Positions 1-9,244 of a DNA stretch of 64,000 nucleotides are shown one piece after another. The stretch lies in contig JAFEAM010000002.1 in assembly GCA_018266395.1 (NCBI GenBank), positions 34,689 through 98,688 on the forward strand. Reading direction: 5' to 3'. This stretch comes from Bacteroidota bacterium (GTDB lineage Bacteria; Bacteroidota; Bacteroidia; Cytophagales; Cyclobacteriaceae). Numbering within the stretch: position 1 is the first letter of the stretch; the number at the start of each line of letters is the position of its first letter. The notes below the pieces were generated by a model that saw nothing but the letters and a program-made list of their open reading frames with translations, searched no databases and was not told the DNA's origin. Position numbers and translations under genes: made by a program.

Positions 1-2
1 AA

Positions 3-962
3 TTTCTCATGGATGAGCGCGTCATCGATATTCCCTTCCTGGTGCGCACGCTGCTGGTGAAAGGCATCATCGTACCTTTCCGCGCTCCCAAAAGTGCAGC
101 CAAGTACAAGACCATTTGGACTGAGAACGGGTCGCCGTTGATTCACATTTCACGACAAGTGCAGCACCTGCTGGAAGAAAAGACCGGGCTCCCCGTAGAG
201 TTGTGCATGCGCTATGGCCAACCCTCACCGGGACTGGCACTGGCAAATCTTCACCGTGGCCATCCTGACCTAAAAGAAGTGGTACTGGTACCGCTCTACC
301 CACATTATGCCATGAGCAGCTATGAATCAGCAGTAGTTCATGTGGAGAAAGCTTACAGGGATGGCAACTATCCGTTTGCGTTGAAAGTTGTTCCGCCCTT
401 CTATAATCATCCGGCCTACATAGCATCCCTGGCAGAAAGTGTCCGGCCTCACTTGTCAGCAGGTTATGATCATGTGCTTTTCAGCTATCATGGCGTGCCT
501 AAGAGGCATATCCTCAAATCTGATCCATCCCATTCGCACTGCCTGTTGAAGGAAAGTTGCTGTGACATCAAGTCTCCTGCGCACTCAACGTGCTACCGTC
601 ATCAGGTTATCGAGACCACCCGGCTTGTGGCCCATGAACTTACATTAAAGGAGGGATCTTACAGTTTTTCATTCCAGTCCCGGCTGGGTCGCGATGCATG
701 GCTTCAGCCTTACACGGCTGCGCAGTTGTCTGCATTTCCATCAAAGGGTATCAAACGATTGCTTGTGTTGTCACCTGCATTTGTCAGCGATTGCCTTGAA
801 ACACTGGAGGAAATTCAGATGGAAGGAAGAAACGATTTTCTCGGACACGGCGGAACGGAATACAAAGTGGTACCTTGCCTGAATACCCGTCAGGATTGGA
901 TCATGGCACTGGACAGAATAGTGAAGGAAACTATGAACCCTGAAATGATCAGTGCCGGCTGA
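3..962 (+). CDS. hemH: Ferrochelatase (5' end cut by window)
   Basis: Inserts ferrous iron into protoporphyrin (or coproporphyrin) in the last steps of heme synthesis. The reading frame is already open at the window edge: codons before the ATG at 9 read Phe-Leu directly before MDERVIDIPFLVR, and this family carries a conserved EFLxDxxVIDxP motif about 25 residues into the protein, so that ATG is internal and the true start lies upstream. Family motifs visible are the SxHGxP-type active-site stretch (FSYHGVPKRH), the YRHQ segment, QSRLGRDAWLQPYT and the late SPAFVSDCLETLEEI block. The stop TGA overlaps the ATG of hemJ by one base, so the two genes are translationally coupled in a heme operon. 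Confidence 0.95.
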   Translation, partial: FLMDERVIDIPFLVRTLLVKGIIVPFRAPKSAAKYKTIWTENGSPLIHISRQVQHLLEEKTGLPVELCMRYGQPSPGLALANLHRGHPDLKEVVLVPLYPHYAMSSYESAVVHVEKAYRDGNYPFALKVVPPFYNHPAYIASLAESVRPHLSAGYDHVLFSYHGVPKRHILKSDPSHSHCLLKESCCDIKSPAHSTCYRHQVIETTRLVAHELTLKEGSYSFSFQSRLGRDAWLQPYTAAQLSAFPSKGIKRLLVLSPAFVSDCLETLEEIQMEGRNDFLGHGGTEYKVVPCLNTRQDWIMALDRIVKETMNPEMISAG

Positions 963-1495
963 TGTATATGTACCCCTACGTAAAAGCGCTTCACATCATT
1001 TTTGTCGTAACCTGGTTTGCAGGCCTGTTCTACGTGGTCAGGCTTTTTGTTTATAACCGGGAAGCGCTTGACAAGGCAGAACCGGAAAAAAGCATTTTAC
1101 AGAGGCAGTTCGCAGTGATGATACGCCGGTTATGGTTGGGCATCACCTGGCCCTCCTGCATCCTGACCGTCATTTTCGGAACGTGGCTGATCATCCTGAT
1201 TGGATTCCCTATGTGGTTGATCATCAAACTGGGGTTCATCGCAGGTCTGCTGGCCTATCATTTTTCGTTGCATGTAATTTACAAGAGGCAGAGCAGGGGA
1301 GACTTTGGCTACGCTTCCAATCAACTCCGCGCGTGGAATGAGGTGGCAACCGTATTTCTCTTTGCCATTGTCATGCTGGCTGTGGTCAAAAGTGAGCTGG
1401 GTCTTCTGTGGGGGCTTCTGGGCCTTGGTCTGCTCACCCTGGTGCTCGTGGTCTCTATCAGGATCTACAAAAGCTTTCGTAACAAAACGACTTAG
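962..1495 (+). CDS. hemJ: Protoporphyrinogen IX oxidase, HemJ type
   Basis: Integral membrane protein of 177 residues with four to five hydrophobic segments. The N-terminal signature ALHIIFVVTWFAGLFYVVRL, with its conserved His and Arg, and the second block WLGITWPSCILTVIFG match HemJ, which oxidises protoporphyrinogen IX to protoporphyrin IX in organisms lacking HemG/HemY. The ATG shares its A with the hemH stop codon. Linkage to ferrochelatase supports a role in heme synthesis over other CopD-like proteins. A hairpin terminator follows within 45 nt. Confidence 0.9.
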   Translation: MYMYPYVKALHIIFVVTWFAGLFYVVRLFVYNREALDKAEPEKSILQRQFAVMIRRLWLGITWPSCILTVIFGTWLIILIGFPMWLIIKLGFIAGLLAYHFSLHVIYKRQSRGDFGYASNQLRAWNEVATVFLFAIVMLAVVKSELGLLWGLLGLGLLTLVLVVSIRIYKSFRNKTT

Positions 1496-1503
1496 GCGGA
1501 ATG

Positions 1504-1538
1504 AAAAAGCGCCGGCGAATCAACTTCACCGGCGTTTT
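1504..1538. terminator. Bidirectional hairpin terminator
   Basis: A run of A, then CGCCGG, a 13-nt loop, CCGGCG and TTTT. It lies between the convergent hemJ (plus) and BNR-protein (minus) genes, and with A on one side and T on the other it can serve both strands. Confidence 0.75.
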
Positions 1539-1557
1539 CCCTAGGGAATAGCTTGAT

Positions 1558-4500
1558 TTACCGCTTCAAGGGTTCATAGTTCTTGAACGGGTTGAATGTC
1601 ACCTTTTCCATTGTGTTGCGGTATTCCGGCCACTGCTTTTCGAAAAAGGTATTGACCCGGTTCAACACTTTGTCCACCTGTTCGGATGCCTGTCGAACCA
1701 GCATCTGATCGGTTGGGCTAACCGGATCTTTGGAGGAAGAAATGAAGAACTGAGCATTGCCAATGTGGGACAAAGGCGTGGGATCGGCAGATCGAGTGAT
1801 GCCCTGACGTTTGTCCTCTTTTCCAATCATGTAATCGATGATGTTGTTGATTGAATCACGAATCGCTTTGGTTTTGGCGGAGGCATCTTTCAGATCATCG
1901 CGCTTTGACTCCTTGATTTTCTTTTCATACTCATCTGTTATTTCTTTTGATTCCTGGAGACGCGCCATCGCTTTTGCAGCCAGCCCTGTCATCTTCTGCA
2001 GGTCCTTCAACAAAGCGTAGCGATCAGCAAGTGTCTTCTCCATGTTCGGGAATCTAGGATCTGATTTTACTGTTACCATCGTGGAATCCTTCTGTCCGCC
2101 AAACGTAACTCTCACCTTGTAGGTGCCAGGCAGTACCTGTGGACCCGGAGGTTCCATGCCTTCCCTGCGGGGCCTCTCACGACCGGGGATGCGTTCACCC
2201 TTCTCATTCATGCCCCACTGCAGGCGATTAAAGCCATTGTCTTCAGGCGCTTTCAACTTCATGGTTCGGATCTTTTCGTTGGATGCGCTGAATACCTCAA
2301 CCGTGAGGGAGTCATACTTCACAGCCGGCTTTTCGTCCTTCTTGTCTGCAGGTTTTGATGTCTCAGCTGCTTTTGTGTCGGCAGGCTTTTTACCCTTTTC
2401 CTCTGCCTTTTTAGGCTCTTCCTTTTTGGGCTCTTCTTTTTTGTCCGGTTTGTTTATGACATAAGAAATCATCGCACCGGAAGGACGATTTTCTCCCTGG
2501 AACATGGCGTTGCCTGGGAACAGCACGCCAGCGGGATCCTGGAAGGTTACCTGATAGGCATCGGGAGCATCAAAGACGTGAATCTGTTTGCCGAGAACCT
2601 GGGTTCCTTCTGTAACCATTTGCCTTAATGGACGGATATCATCCAACACATAAAATGCTCGTCCAAAAGTTCCGATCACCAGGTCATGCTCTCTGGGGTG
2701 GATCACGAGATCCATGGTAGAGACTCCTGCAGGGAATCCACTGGTCCATCGCGTGTAGGTCTTCCCCTCATCCAGACTTACGAAAAGCCCGTTCTCAGTG
2801 CCGACGAAAATCAGCCTGGGTTCGACAAGATCCTGCTGAACAGCCAGCGTGTAGTTGTTGTCTCCAAGCTCAGTTGCGTTTACCATGTTTTCCCATGTTT
2901 GTCCGTAATCTCTTGACCGGAACAGGTAGGGTTTGAAATCGAACTGACGATAATTATTTACAACGACAAAGACTTCTCCTGCTTTGTAACCGGAGGCCCG
3001 TATCTGTGGAATCCATGCTCCTTTTGGTAGACCGATAATCCTTGAAGTCAGATTGGACCAGGTTTTGCCGCCATCGCGAGTGAGCTGCACCTGACCGTCG
3101 TCTGTCCCTATCCAGATCAGGCTCTTATCCAAAGGACTCGGTGCGATGGTCAGGATGGTGCAATGATTCTCTGCGCCGGTTGCATCCATGGTGAGACCGC
3201 CGCTTTCATGCTGCTTTTGTTTTTCAGGATCGTTGGTGGTAAGGTCCGGAGAAATGATTCCCCAGGTGTTGCCCTTGTCTGTGCTCTTGTGCAGGAACTG
3301 GCTGCCGTAGTAAATCGTGGAATTGTTGAATGGATCCTGTGCGAAGGCTGCATTCCAGTTAAAGCGCAGTTTCATTTTTACGTCGGGATGTGTGGGGCGA
3401 ATGATCTTGGTATGACCGGTCTTCCGATCAAAACGCCCAAAAAATCCCCCCTGAGACATCGCATACCCGTATCGACTGTCATCGGGATCAGGAGCTGTGT
3501 CGAATCCATCTCCGAACATTACGGACTGCCAGTACATGTTCCGGATGCCTTCATCTTTCCACACGTAAGCAGGACCCACCCAGGAGCCATTGTCCTGAAG
3601 ACCCCCGTATACATTGTAAGGCTGATCCATATCCACATTAACGTGATAGAACTGACCCACAGGAATGTTGTCGACAAACTGCCAGTTTTTTCCTCCGTCG
3701 TGGGTAATGTTGAGTCCCCCATCGTTGCCGTCAATCATGTAGGATGGATTCTCAGGGCTTATCCACCAAGCATGGTGGTCGGGGTGCACGCCGGAATAGG
3801 GAAGCAGTTTCTGGAATGACTTGCCGCCATCGATGCTCACATTCACTTCCGAGTAGATGGTGTATAACTGATTTTCATTTTTCGGATTGGCTCTGATTTC
3901 GGAATAGTAGAAAGGCCGGTCCCCGATCTCATTCATCTTGTCGTTGACCATCTGCCATTTGAAGCCGCCATCGGTGGAGCGATACAGCCCATTTTTCTTG
4001 CTTTCCACCAGCGCATAGATTACGTCCGGTTTGTTTTCAGAGATAGCCAATCCGATGCGGCCAAGCTCGCCTTCCGGCAGCCCGTCCTTAGAAGTTTTCT
4101 TCACCCAGGTCTTGCCTCCGTCAAAGGTGATGTGGAGTCCTGAGCCAGGACCGCCTGATTTGAATGTCCAGGGCCAGCGGCGGTGTTCCCACATGGTTGC
4201 GACCAGCTTGTTTGGATTGGATGGGTCCATAATGAGATCGGCGCATCCGGTCTTTTCGTCGACAAAGAGGACCTTTGTCCATGTCTCGCCACCGTCGGTG
4301 GTTTTGAATACGCCGCGTTCAGGGTGTTCACCCCAAGGTGATCCAATGGCGCCCACGTAGACTGTGTTGGGGTTGGTCGGATCGACAATAATGCGATGAA
4401 TGTTGCGGGTCTTCTCGAGGCCCATGCGTTTCCAGTTTTTGCCACCGTCGAGACTTTTGTAAATGCCATATCCGCCGTTGAGACTGTTGCGGGGATTTCC

Positions 4501-4824
4501 TTCTCCTGTGCCCACCCAGATCACGGAGGGATTATTCTGCTGGATGGCGATGGCGCCAATGGACAGCACTGTTTCCTTGTCAAAGAGAGGCTCCCAGTTG
4601 ATACCCCCGCTCGTGCTTTTCCATAGTCCACCAGAGGCGGCACCCGCATAGATAATGTCAGGATTGCTGACTACTGCATCTATTGCTGTAATGCGGCCGC
4701 TCATCCCTGCGGGCCCAATGCTGCGGGGTTTGTAGCCTTTCAATTTATCCATATCCAGCTTCTGCGCCTGGGCAAGGTCAACCAGGATGACAAAGCCCAG
4801 CAGAAGGATCAGTAATTTTTTCAT
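1558..4824 (-). CDS. Secreted BNR/VPS10-type beta-propeller protein
   Basis: A 1088-residue exported protein with a signal peptide ending near ALA QAQ at about residue 20. The first two thirds contain many Asp-box/BNR-like repeats of the form S-x-D-G-G-x-x-W (for example STSGGINWE, SLDGGKNWK, TTDGGETWT, TFDGGKTWV, STDGGFKWQ, SRDYGQTWE), as in sortilin/VPS10, sialidase and xyloglucanase propellers. A Lys/Glu/Pro-rich linker follows at about residues 775-835, then a C-terminal region with a beta-sandwich-like segment (GTYKVRVTFGG) and a helical tail. Relatives are usually named glycosyl hydrolase, but I see no catalytic signature that proves hydrolase activity. The gene stands alone between a terminator and a divergent gene. 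Confidence 0.85.
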   Translation of the reverse strand: MKKLLILLLGFVILVDLAQAQKLDMDKLKGYKPRSIGPAGMSGRITAIDAVVSNPDIIYAGAASGGLWKSTSGGINWEPLFDKETVLSIGAIAIQQNNPSVIWVGTGEGNPRNSLNGGYGIYKSLDGGKNWKRMGLEKTRNIHRIIVDPTNPNTVYVGAIGSPWGEHPERGVFKTTDGGETWTKVLFVDEKTGCADLIMDPSNPNKLVATMWEHRRWPWTFKSGGPGSGLHITFDGGKTWVKKTSKDGLPEGELGRIGLAISENKPDVIYALVESKKNGLYRSTDGGFKWQMVNDKMNEIGDRPFYYSEIRANPKNENQLYTIYSEVNVSIDGGKSFQKLLPYSGVHPDHHAWWISPENPSYMIDGNDGGLNITHDGGKNWQFVDNIPVGQFYHVNVDMDQPYNVYGGLQDNGSWVGPAYVWKDEGIRNMYWQSVMFGDGFDTAPDPDDSRYGYAMSQGGFFGRFDRKTGHTKIIRPTHPDVKMKLRFNWNAAFAQDPFNNSTIYYGSQFLHKSTDKGNTWGIISPDLTTNDPEKQKQHESGGLTMDATGAENHCTILTIAPSPLDKSLIWIGTDDGQVQLTRDGGKTWSNLTSRIIGLPKGAWIPQIRASGYKAGEVFVVVNNYRQFDFKPYLFRSRDYGQTWENMVNATELGDNNYTLAVQQDLVEPRLIFVGTENGLFVSLDEGKTYTRWTSGFPAGVSTMDLVIHPREHDLVIGTFGRAFYVLDDIRPLRQMVTEGTQVLGKQIHVFDAPDAYQVTFQDPAGVLFPGNAMFQGENRPSGAMISYVINKPDKKEEPKKEEPKKAEEKGKKPADTKAAETSKPADKKDEKPAVKYDSLTVEVFSASNEKIRTMKLKAPEDNGFNRLQWGMNEKGERIPGRERPRREGMEPPGPQVLPGTYKVRVTFGGQKDSTMVTVKSDPRFPNMEKTLADRYALLKDLQKMTGLAAKAMARLQESKEITDEYEKKIKESKRDDLKDASAKTKAIRDSINNIIDYMIGKEDKRQGITRSADPTPLSHIGNAQFFISSSKDPVSPTDQMLVRQASEQVDKVLNRVNTFFEKQWPEYRNTMEKVTFNPFKNYEPLKR

Positions 4825-4980
4825 AAATGGAAATTTTGGTAAAAGGTGGCTAAAGATAGTGATTGGTCACAGTAAGGAGTGTCAGATTCCGTAAGCGGTA
4901 GTTGGGCATTTGACCGGCCAGCAAAAATTATCTGACGTTCAATTGTCCATTCATTAAATTGTGAAAACCTGTTTAAGCTT

Positions 4981-5883
4981 ATGAATACTTCACGACGTGA
5001 CTTTCTAAAGCAGGGAGCCGCCCTTGCAGCCACCCTGTCTTTTAGTTCCTCTCTTTTGGCAAAAGATACCGGCACGCGGCTCACCGGGATGCAGTTGTAT
5101 TGTGTGCGCGATCAGATGAAGGCTGACCCTATGGGTACCCTGAAGAAACTTGCGGCAATCGGATACAAATATGTGGAGCACGCGAACTATGTGGATCGTA
5201 AATTCTATGGCTGGAAGGCAACGGAATTCAAAAAAATACTGGATGACCTGGGAATGAAAATGCCGAGCGGTCACACGGTAATGGGCAAGCAGCACTGGGA
5301 TGCAGGCAAGAAGGAGTTTACTGATCTATGGAAATATACTGTGGAAGACGCAGCAACTGTCGGACAACAGTTTGTGATCAGTCCCTCGCTTGATGAGAGT
5401 CTACGCAAGACAAGAGACGACTGTCTTCGTTATATGGAAGTGTTCAATAAGGCAGGTGAGTTGTGCAGAAAGTCGGGGATGAAATTCGGGTACCACAACC
5501 ACGACTTTGAATTCAGCCAGAAGTTGGACGGGCAGGTGTTGTATGACATCATTCTCAAGAACACCGATCCTTCCCTTGTTATGCAACAGCTCGACACCGG
5601 AAACCTGTACAATGGGGGAGCCAAGGCCATTGACATCATGAGACAATACCCCGGGCGGTTTGAGTCCATGCACGTGAAGGATGAGATTCTGACCAAGGAC
5701 GGTCATGAAAAATATGAAAGCACCATCCTCGGAAAAGGTATAGTCAATGTGAAGGAGGTGATTGATCTCGGGAAAAAGAACGGGACCCTTCATTTCATCA
5801 TCGAGCAGGAGGCTTACCAGGGGAAAGATCCTGTAGACTGCATGAAGGAGAATTTCGCAGTCATGAAGAGTTGGGGATACTGA
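4981..5883 (+). CDS. Tat-exported sugar phosphate isomerase/epimerase-like TIM barrel
   Basis: A 300-residue protein of the xylose-isomerase-like TIM-barrel family (AP endonuclease 2 fold). The N-terminus carries a twin-arginine signal (RRDFLKQGAALAATL), so it probably folds in the cytoplasm and works in the periplasm. Metal-site features of the family are visible: YHNHDFEF, QLDTGN, SMHVKDE and a late Glu in FIIEQEA. The substrate is unknown; periplasmic members in Bacteroidota often sit with oxidoreductases and 3-keto-glycoside enzymes. Transcribed alone and followed by a strong terminator. Confidence 0.85.
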   Translation: MNTSRRDFLKQGAALAATLSFSSSLLAKDTGTRLTGMQLYCVRDQMKADPMGTLKKLAAIGYKYVEHANYVDRKFYGWKATEFKKILDDLGMKMPSGHTVMGKQHWDAGKKEFTDLWKYTVEDAATVGQQFVISPSLDESLRKTRDDCLRYMEVFNKAGELCRKSGMKFGYHNHDFEFSQKLDGQVLYDIILKNTDPSLVMQQLDTGNLYNGGAKAIDIMRQYPGRFESMHVKDEILTKDGHEKYESTILGKGIVNVKEVIDLGKKNGTLHFIIEQEAYQGKDPVDCMKENFAVMKSWGY

Positions 5884-5901
5884 ACGTCACTTAGCTAAAG
5901 G

Positions 5902-5930
5902 CCCCGGTTCATGCCGGGGTTTCTTTTCGA
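5902..5930 (+). terminator. Rho-independent terminator
   Basis: Perfect stem CCCCGG-TTCATG-CCGGGG followed by TTTCTTTTC, about 20 nt after the stop of the isomerase-like gene. Confidence 0.85.
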
Positions 5931-5967
5931 ACTGTAGTAAGTAGCTTAAGATTTGAATTGAGCAATC

Positions 5968-7008
5968 ATGAAGTATAGATTATTTGGAAACACAGGTCTC
6001 CGCGTCTCGGAACTGTGCTTCGGCACCATGGGCTTCGGCACAGAATGGGGATGGGGTTCTGACAAAGAAGAGAGCAGGAAAATCTTTGACACCTTTGCAA
6101 ATGCAGACGGTAATTTCTTTGACACAGCCAACCGCTATACCGAAGGGACTTCGGAGAAGTTTCTGGGCGAGTTTATCGCCAGTGATCGTGATCATTTCGT
6201 GATTGCCACCAAGTATACACTCAAGGACCGCAATGGCGACCTGAATTTTGCCGGCAATCATCGCAAGAATCTCATGCGGAGTGTGCGCGACAGTCTGAAG
6301 CGGCTTAACACAGAATACATTGACATCCTGTGGATGCACGCATGGGACCTGATGACGCCCGTAGATGAAATCATGCGTGGATTCGATGATCTCGTCAGCA
6401 GGGGACTTGTTCACTATATAGGTGTAAGTGATACTCCTGCCTGGGTGGTCAGTCAATGCAATACCCTTGCCCAGCTCAGAGGATGGAGTCAGTTTGCCGG
6501 GCTGCAGGTCGAGTACAGTCTCATTCAGAGAACAGTAGAGTTCGATTTGTTTTCTATGGCAACCGCATTTGGTATGACCGTGACTCCATGGGCGCCATTG
6601 GGTGGCGGCGCACTAACAGGGAAGTATCTCAAAGGTGAAAAGGGTCGCATCCAGGAAGGGAGCAAGCGACTCAGTGAGAGAGCCAGAAGCATAACACAAA
6701 AAGTAGTGGAGGTGGCTGAACACCTTGGGGTCACCCCTGCCCAGGTAGCCATCAACTGGACACGGCAGCACCGTCAACTTAGCATGGTGCCGATCATAGG
6801 AGCAACCAAAGTGGCACATGTGGAAGATATGCTGGGGGCCACCAAATTTGTTCTGCCAAGGGCAGCGTTTGATGAGCTGAATGAAATAACAAAGATTGAC
6901 CTGCCATTCCCATATTCTTTCTTCGCTGAAAAAACACCAATGGACGTGGTTTACTCCGGTGCACGAGAAAAACTTGAGGACAGTCGCTTCAGAGTTTCAG
7001 ATTACTGA
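5968..7008 (+). CDS. Aldo/keto reductase
   Basis: A 346-residue NAD(P)H-dependent aldo/keto reductase of the voltage-gated K-channel beta/YajO-like class. The catalytic tetrad can be read in order: Asp and Tyr in FFDTANRYTEG, Lys in IATKYTL and His in DILWMHAWD. The cofactor-binding SVPIIGATK-type motif is present as SMVPIIGATKV. Probably cytoplasmic, reducing a carbonyl substrate that sequence alone does not identify. It is followed after 8 nt by an SDR gene on the same strand, probably one transcript. Confidence 0.92.
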   Translation: MKYRLFGNTGLRVSELCFGTMGFGTEWGWGSDKEESRKIFDTFANADGNFFDTANRYTEGTSEKFLGEFIASDRDHFVIATKYTLKDRNGDLNFAGNHRKNLMRSVRDSLKRLNTEYIDILWMHAWDLMTPVDEIMRGFDDLVSRGLVHYIGVSDTPAWVVSQCNTLAQLRGWSQFAGLQVEYSLIQRTVEFDLFSMATAFGMTVTPWAPLGGGALTGKYLKGEKGRIQEGSKRLSERARSITQKVVEVAEHLGVTPAQVAINWTRQHRQLSMVPIIGATKVAHVEDMLGATKFVLPRAAFDELNEITKIDLPFPYSFFAEKTPMDVVYSGAREKLEDSRFRVSDY

Positions 7009-7016
7009 TTAATCCT

Positions 7017-7709
7017 ATGAAGACTGTTCTTGTTACAGGAGCCAACAAAGGAATTGGACTGGAGATCGCACGTCAAATGGCAGGGAGTGGTTTTGATATA
7101 ACCATTTCCGGCAGGAGTGAACAACGCCTTCGGGAGGCCAGTGATATTTTAAAGCGAAATGGTATTGAAGTGCATTTGCTGTTGATGGATGTCGGGAATG
7201 ATGCTTCAGTGGAGGCGGCTGCCAAAGCGTGGTCAGCAGGCGGCAAGAAACTGGATGTCCTGATAAACAATGCAGCTGTAGCTATTAAAGGTGACCGATC
7301 GTTGACCGTTTCACCGTTTGAGATATTTGATGAGACCATACAAATCAACAGCTATGGTCCACTTCGAGTGACGCGTGCTTTTCTGCCTATGATGAACAAA
7401 CCTGGAAGGGTTATCATGATGTCGAGCGGGGGTGGGTCCATGACGGACCCTGTTGAGGGTTGGTCCCCATCGTATTGCGTCTCGAAGACCATGCTGAATG
7501 GCTTGACGCGACACCTGGCATATGAATTGGAAAAGTCATCCATCGCAGTGAATGCCGTTTGCCCTGGTTGGGTGAAAACGGACATGGGTGGAAAAGGTGC
7601 GACGAGATCCGTGGAGAAAGGAGCAGAAACGCCTGTGTGGCTTGCTACCGAAGCGTCTCAACTATTGTCCGGGCAGTTCTTCAGGGACAAGAAATCAATT
7701 CCGTGGTAA
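7017..7709 (+). CDS. Short-chain dehydrogenase/reductase
   Basis: A 230-residue classical SDR. The Rossmann glycine motif TGANKGIG is at residues 7-14, followed by NNAA, the catalytic Ser region MMSSGGG and the Tyr-x3-Lys pair in SYCVSKTML. The PGWVKTDMGG loop resembles carbonyl-reductase-like SDRs (CBR1 type), which are NADPH-dependent and broad in substrate. It lies 8 nt behind the aldo/keto reductase. Its stop codon abuts the stop codon of the convergent gene with no spacer. Confidence 0.9.
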   Translation: MKTVLVTGANKGIGLEIARQMAGSGFDITISGRSEQRLREASDILKRNGIEVHLLLMDVGNDASVEAAAKAWSAGGKKLDVLINNAAVAIKGDRSLTVSPFEIFDETIQINSYGPLRVTRAFLPMMNKPGRVIMMSSGGGSMTDPVEGWSPSYCVSKTMLNGLTRHLAYELEKSSIAVNAVCPGWVKTDMGGKGATRSVEKGAETPVWLATEASQLLSGQFFRDKKSIPW

Positions 7710-8798
7710 TCACACCTTGAAGAATATTTTCTTCTGGTAGAGAAAGTAGCAGAGATACCACTCCAGCGCAAAAATTGAAAGTGAGCCAAGGATGTTGATC
7801 ATCCATTCCGCAGCATGCGCCATTGTCAATAAACCTCCGGAGACAGCTGTTACGTAGCCATTGAACCAGCGGTGTCCGACAATTTCAAAGAAGAGATAGA
7901 TAAAAATTGAGTTCAATCCCACCACGGTGAAGAAAGTGAGATTGAATACCTTCTTCCTGATGTCGATCCACCAATACGAAATAGCCAGCCCGGTAAAGCA
8001 CCAGCCTGCTGAGGCGAGGACAAATGATGTCGTTGCAATCCGCTTGATGATGGGAGTCATGGTGTAATCCAGGATAAAACCGGCAGCGAGACAGACGGCT
8101 GCGCTGATCCATAGCTTCTTCATTTTCTCGGAGGATGCAGCATCCGATAGCAGCCATTTTCCGGCCACGGCTCCAAGTATGGTGTGGACGGCAGTCGGGA
8201 TGCAGTTGATGGCGACCCAGCCATCGGGATTGATCTTGTTCATCAGCAACAGATCCATGTAGTTGCCAAAATTGTGCTGATCGGTGAAGGGTTGATCGAA
8301 TCCGCTGACGCCTGTAAACCGATACAAAATTTCCGTAATGACCAAAAGAACTGCACAGACCAATAACTGACGCGCCACCGTCCATCTGAAAATCAGAAAT
8401 GCCACCAGAGATGTGAATGAGAGTTGGGTAAGAACATCCCAGAGTTCGAAGGATAGTCCTTGTGGGCGAACGGCATAATCCAGTACGCCCCAGAAGAAGA
8501 GCCATCCGGATCTTTTGAGCGCTTTTCTGAGAGAGTCGCTCCAGCTTCTGCCTTCCAGTTCCTGACGATTCAGTGAAAACGCCATCGCTGTACCTGCCAT
8601 GAACATAAAACCCGGCTGAATAAGATCCCAAAACCGCAAGCCGTGCCATGGATGATGCTCAAACTGGATGAAAAAGCTGTGAAGGAAATTTCCCTCCGAC
8701 ATCCCAATCAAATATGAATAAAGGCCGGTACTTTCCATCATCAGAAGAACCATAATCAGACCGCGCAGGAAATCAAGGGAGAGCAGGCGGGAGGGCAT
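7710..8798 (-). CDS. NagX/DUF5009-like membrane acyltransferase
   Basis: A 362-residue polytopic membrane protein with about ten hydrophobic segments. The N-terminal block (RLLSLDFLRGLIMVLLMMEST) and the following HHPWHGLRFWDLIQPGFMFMAG are typical of the heparan-alpha-glucosaminide N-acetyltransferase/NagX-like family, which includes DUF5009 proteins. The conserved His, Trp and Asp cluster in the first loop would be the expected active site. In Bacteroidota this family is linked with amino-sugar handling, but nothing next to this gene confirms a substrate. Confidence 0.75.
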   Translation of the reverse strand: MPSRLLSLDFLRGLIMVLLMMESTGLYSYLIGMSEGNFLHSFFIQFEHHPWHGLRFWDLIQPGFMFMAGTAMAFSLNRQELEGRSWSDSLRKALKRSGWLFFWGVLDYAVRPQGLSFELWDVLTQLSFTSLVAFLIFRWTVARQLLVCAVLLVITEILYRFTGVSGFDQPFTDQHNFGNYMDLLLMNKINPDGWVAINCIPTAVHTILGAVAGKWLLSDAASSEKMKKLWISAAVCLAAGFILDYTMTPIIKRIATTSFVLASAGWCFTGLAISYWWIDIRKKVFNLTFFTVVGLNSIFIYLFFEIVGHRWFNGYVTAVSGGLLTMAHAAEWMINILGSLSIFALEWYLCYFLYQKKIFFKV

Positions 8799-8925
8799 TG
8801 GATAAAGTTAGTTGAATTTATAAGAGTTTGACTGGGTCCGGCATCTCCTAATGCATAAGGGAAATGAAAATTTAAAGGAGAAAAGCGTGGAACCGTGGAG
8901 GCCGTATTGCTGTTTATCTTCGCGT

Positions 8926-9231
8926 ATGGCGAAAGCAAAATTCAACGAACTGATAGCATCCGACCGCCCGACATTAGTCGATTTTTCGGCTGAATGGTGC
9001 GGCCCTTGCAAGATGATGGCCCCTGTTCTTTCTGAGCTCAAAGGCATGATGGGAGATCGGATCAGCGTTATCAAAATAGACGTCGATCGTAATCCGGAAA
9101 TCGCATCCAACTACCAGGTACGGAGTGTCCCTACCCTCATTCTTTTCAAAGGCGGAGCTTTGAAGTGGCAGCAAAGCGGAGTGGTGCCTGCAGCCCAGCT
9201 GAGAAAAGTGATTGAACAAGTTGGCGTCTGA
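8926..9231 (+). CDS. trxA: Thioredoxin
   Basis: A 101-residue thioredoxin with the active site WCGPC at residues 24-28, preceded by VDFSAE and followed by the cis-Pro motif SVPT. It is a cytoplasmic disulfide reductase. The ATG at 8926 gives the normal family length. An in-frame GTG at 8887 has a better Shine-Dalgarno (AAAGGAG, six bases upstream) and would add 13 residues including two Cys (PYCCLSSR); this longer form cannot be excluded. No signal peptide in either form. Confidence 0.9.
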   Translation: MAKAKFNELIASDRPTLVDFSAEWCGPCKMMAPVLSELKGMMGDRISVIKIDVDRNPEIASNYQVRSVPTLILFKGGALKWQQSGVVPAAQLRKVIEQVGV

Positions 9232-9244
9232 ACTTCCGGCCTCT

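Noticed and set aside
3163-3819. 218-codon plus-strand frame inside the BNR-protein gene
   Set aside because: Shadow of the repetitive minus-strand gene, without domain or promoter.
8851-8925. Thioredoxin start at ATG 8851
   Set aside because: It would add 25 residues translated through the apparent Shine-Dalgarno region; family length supports 8926, or GTG 8887 at most.
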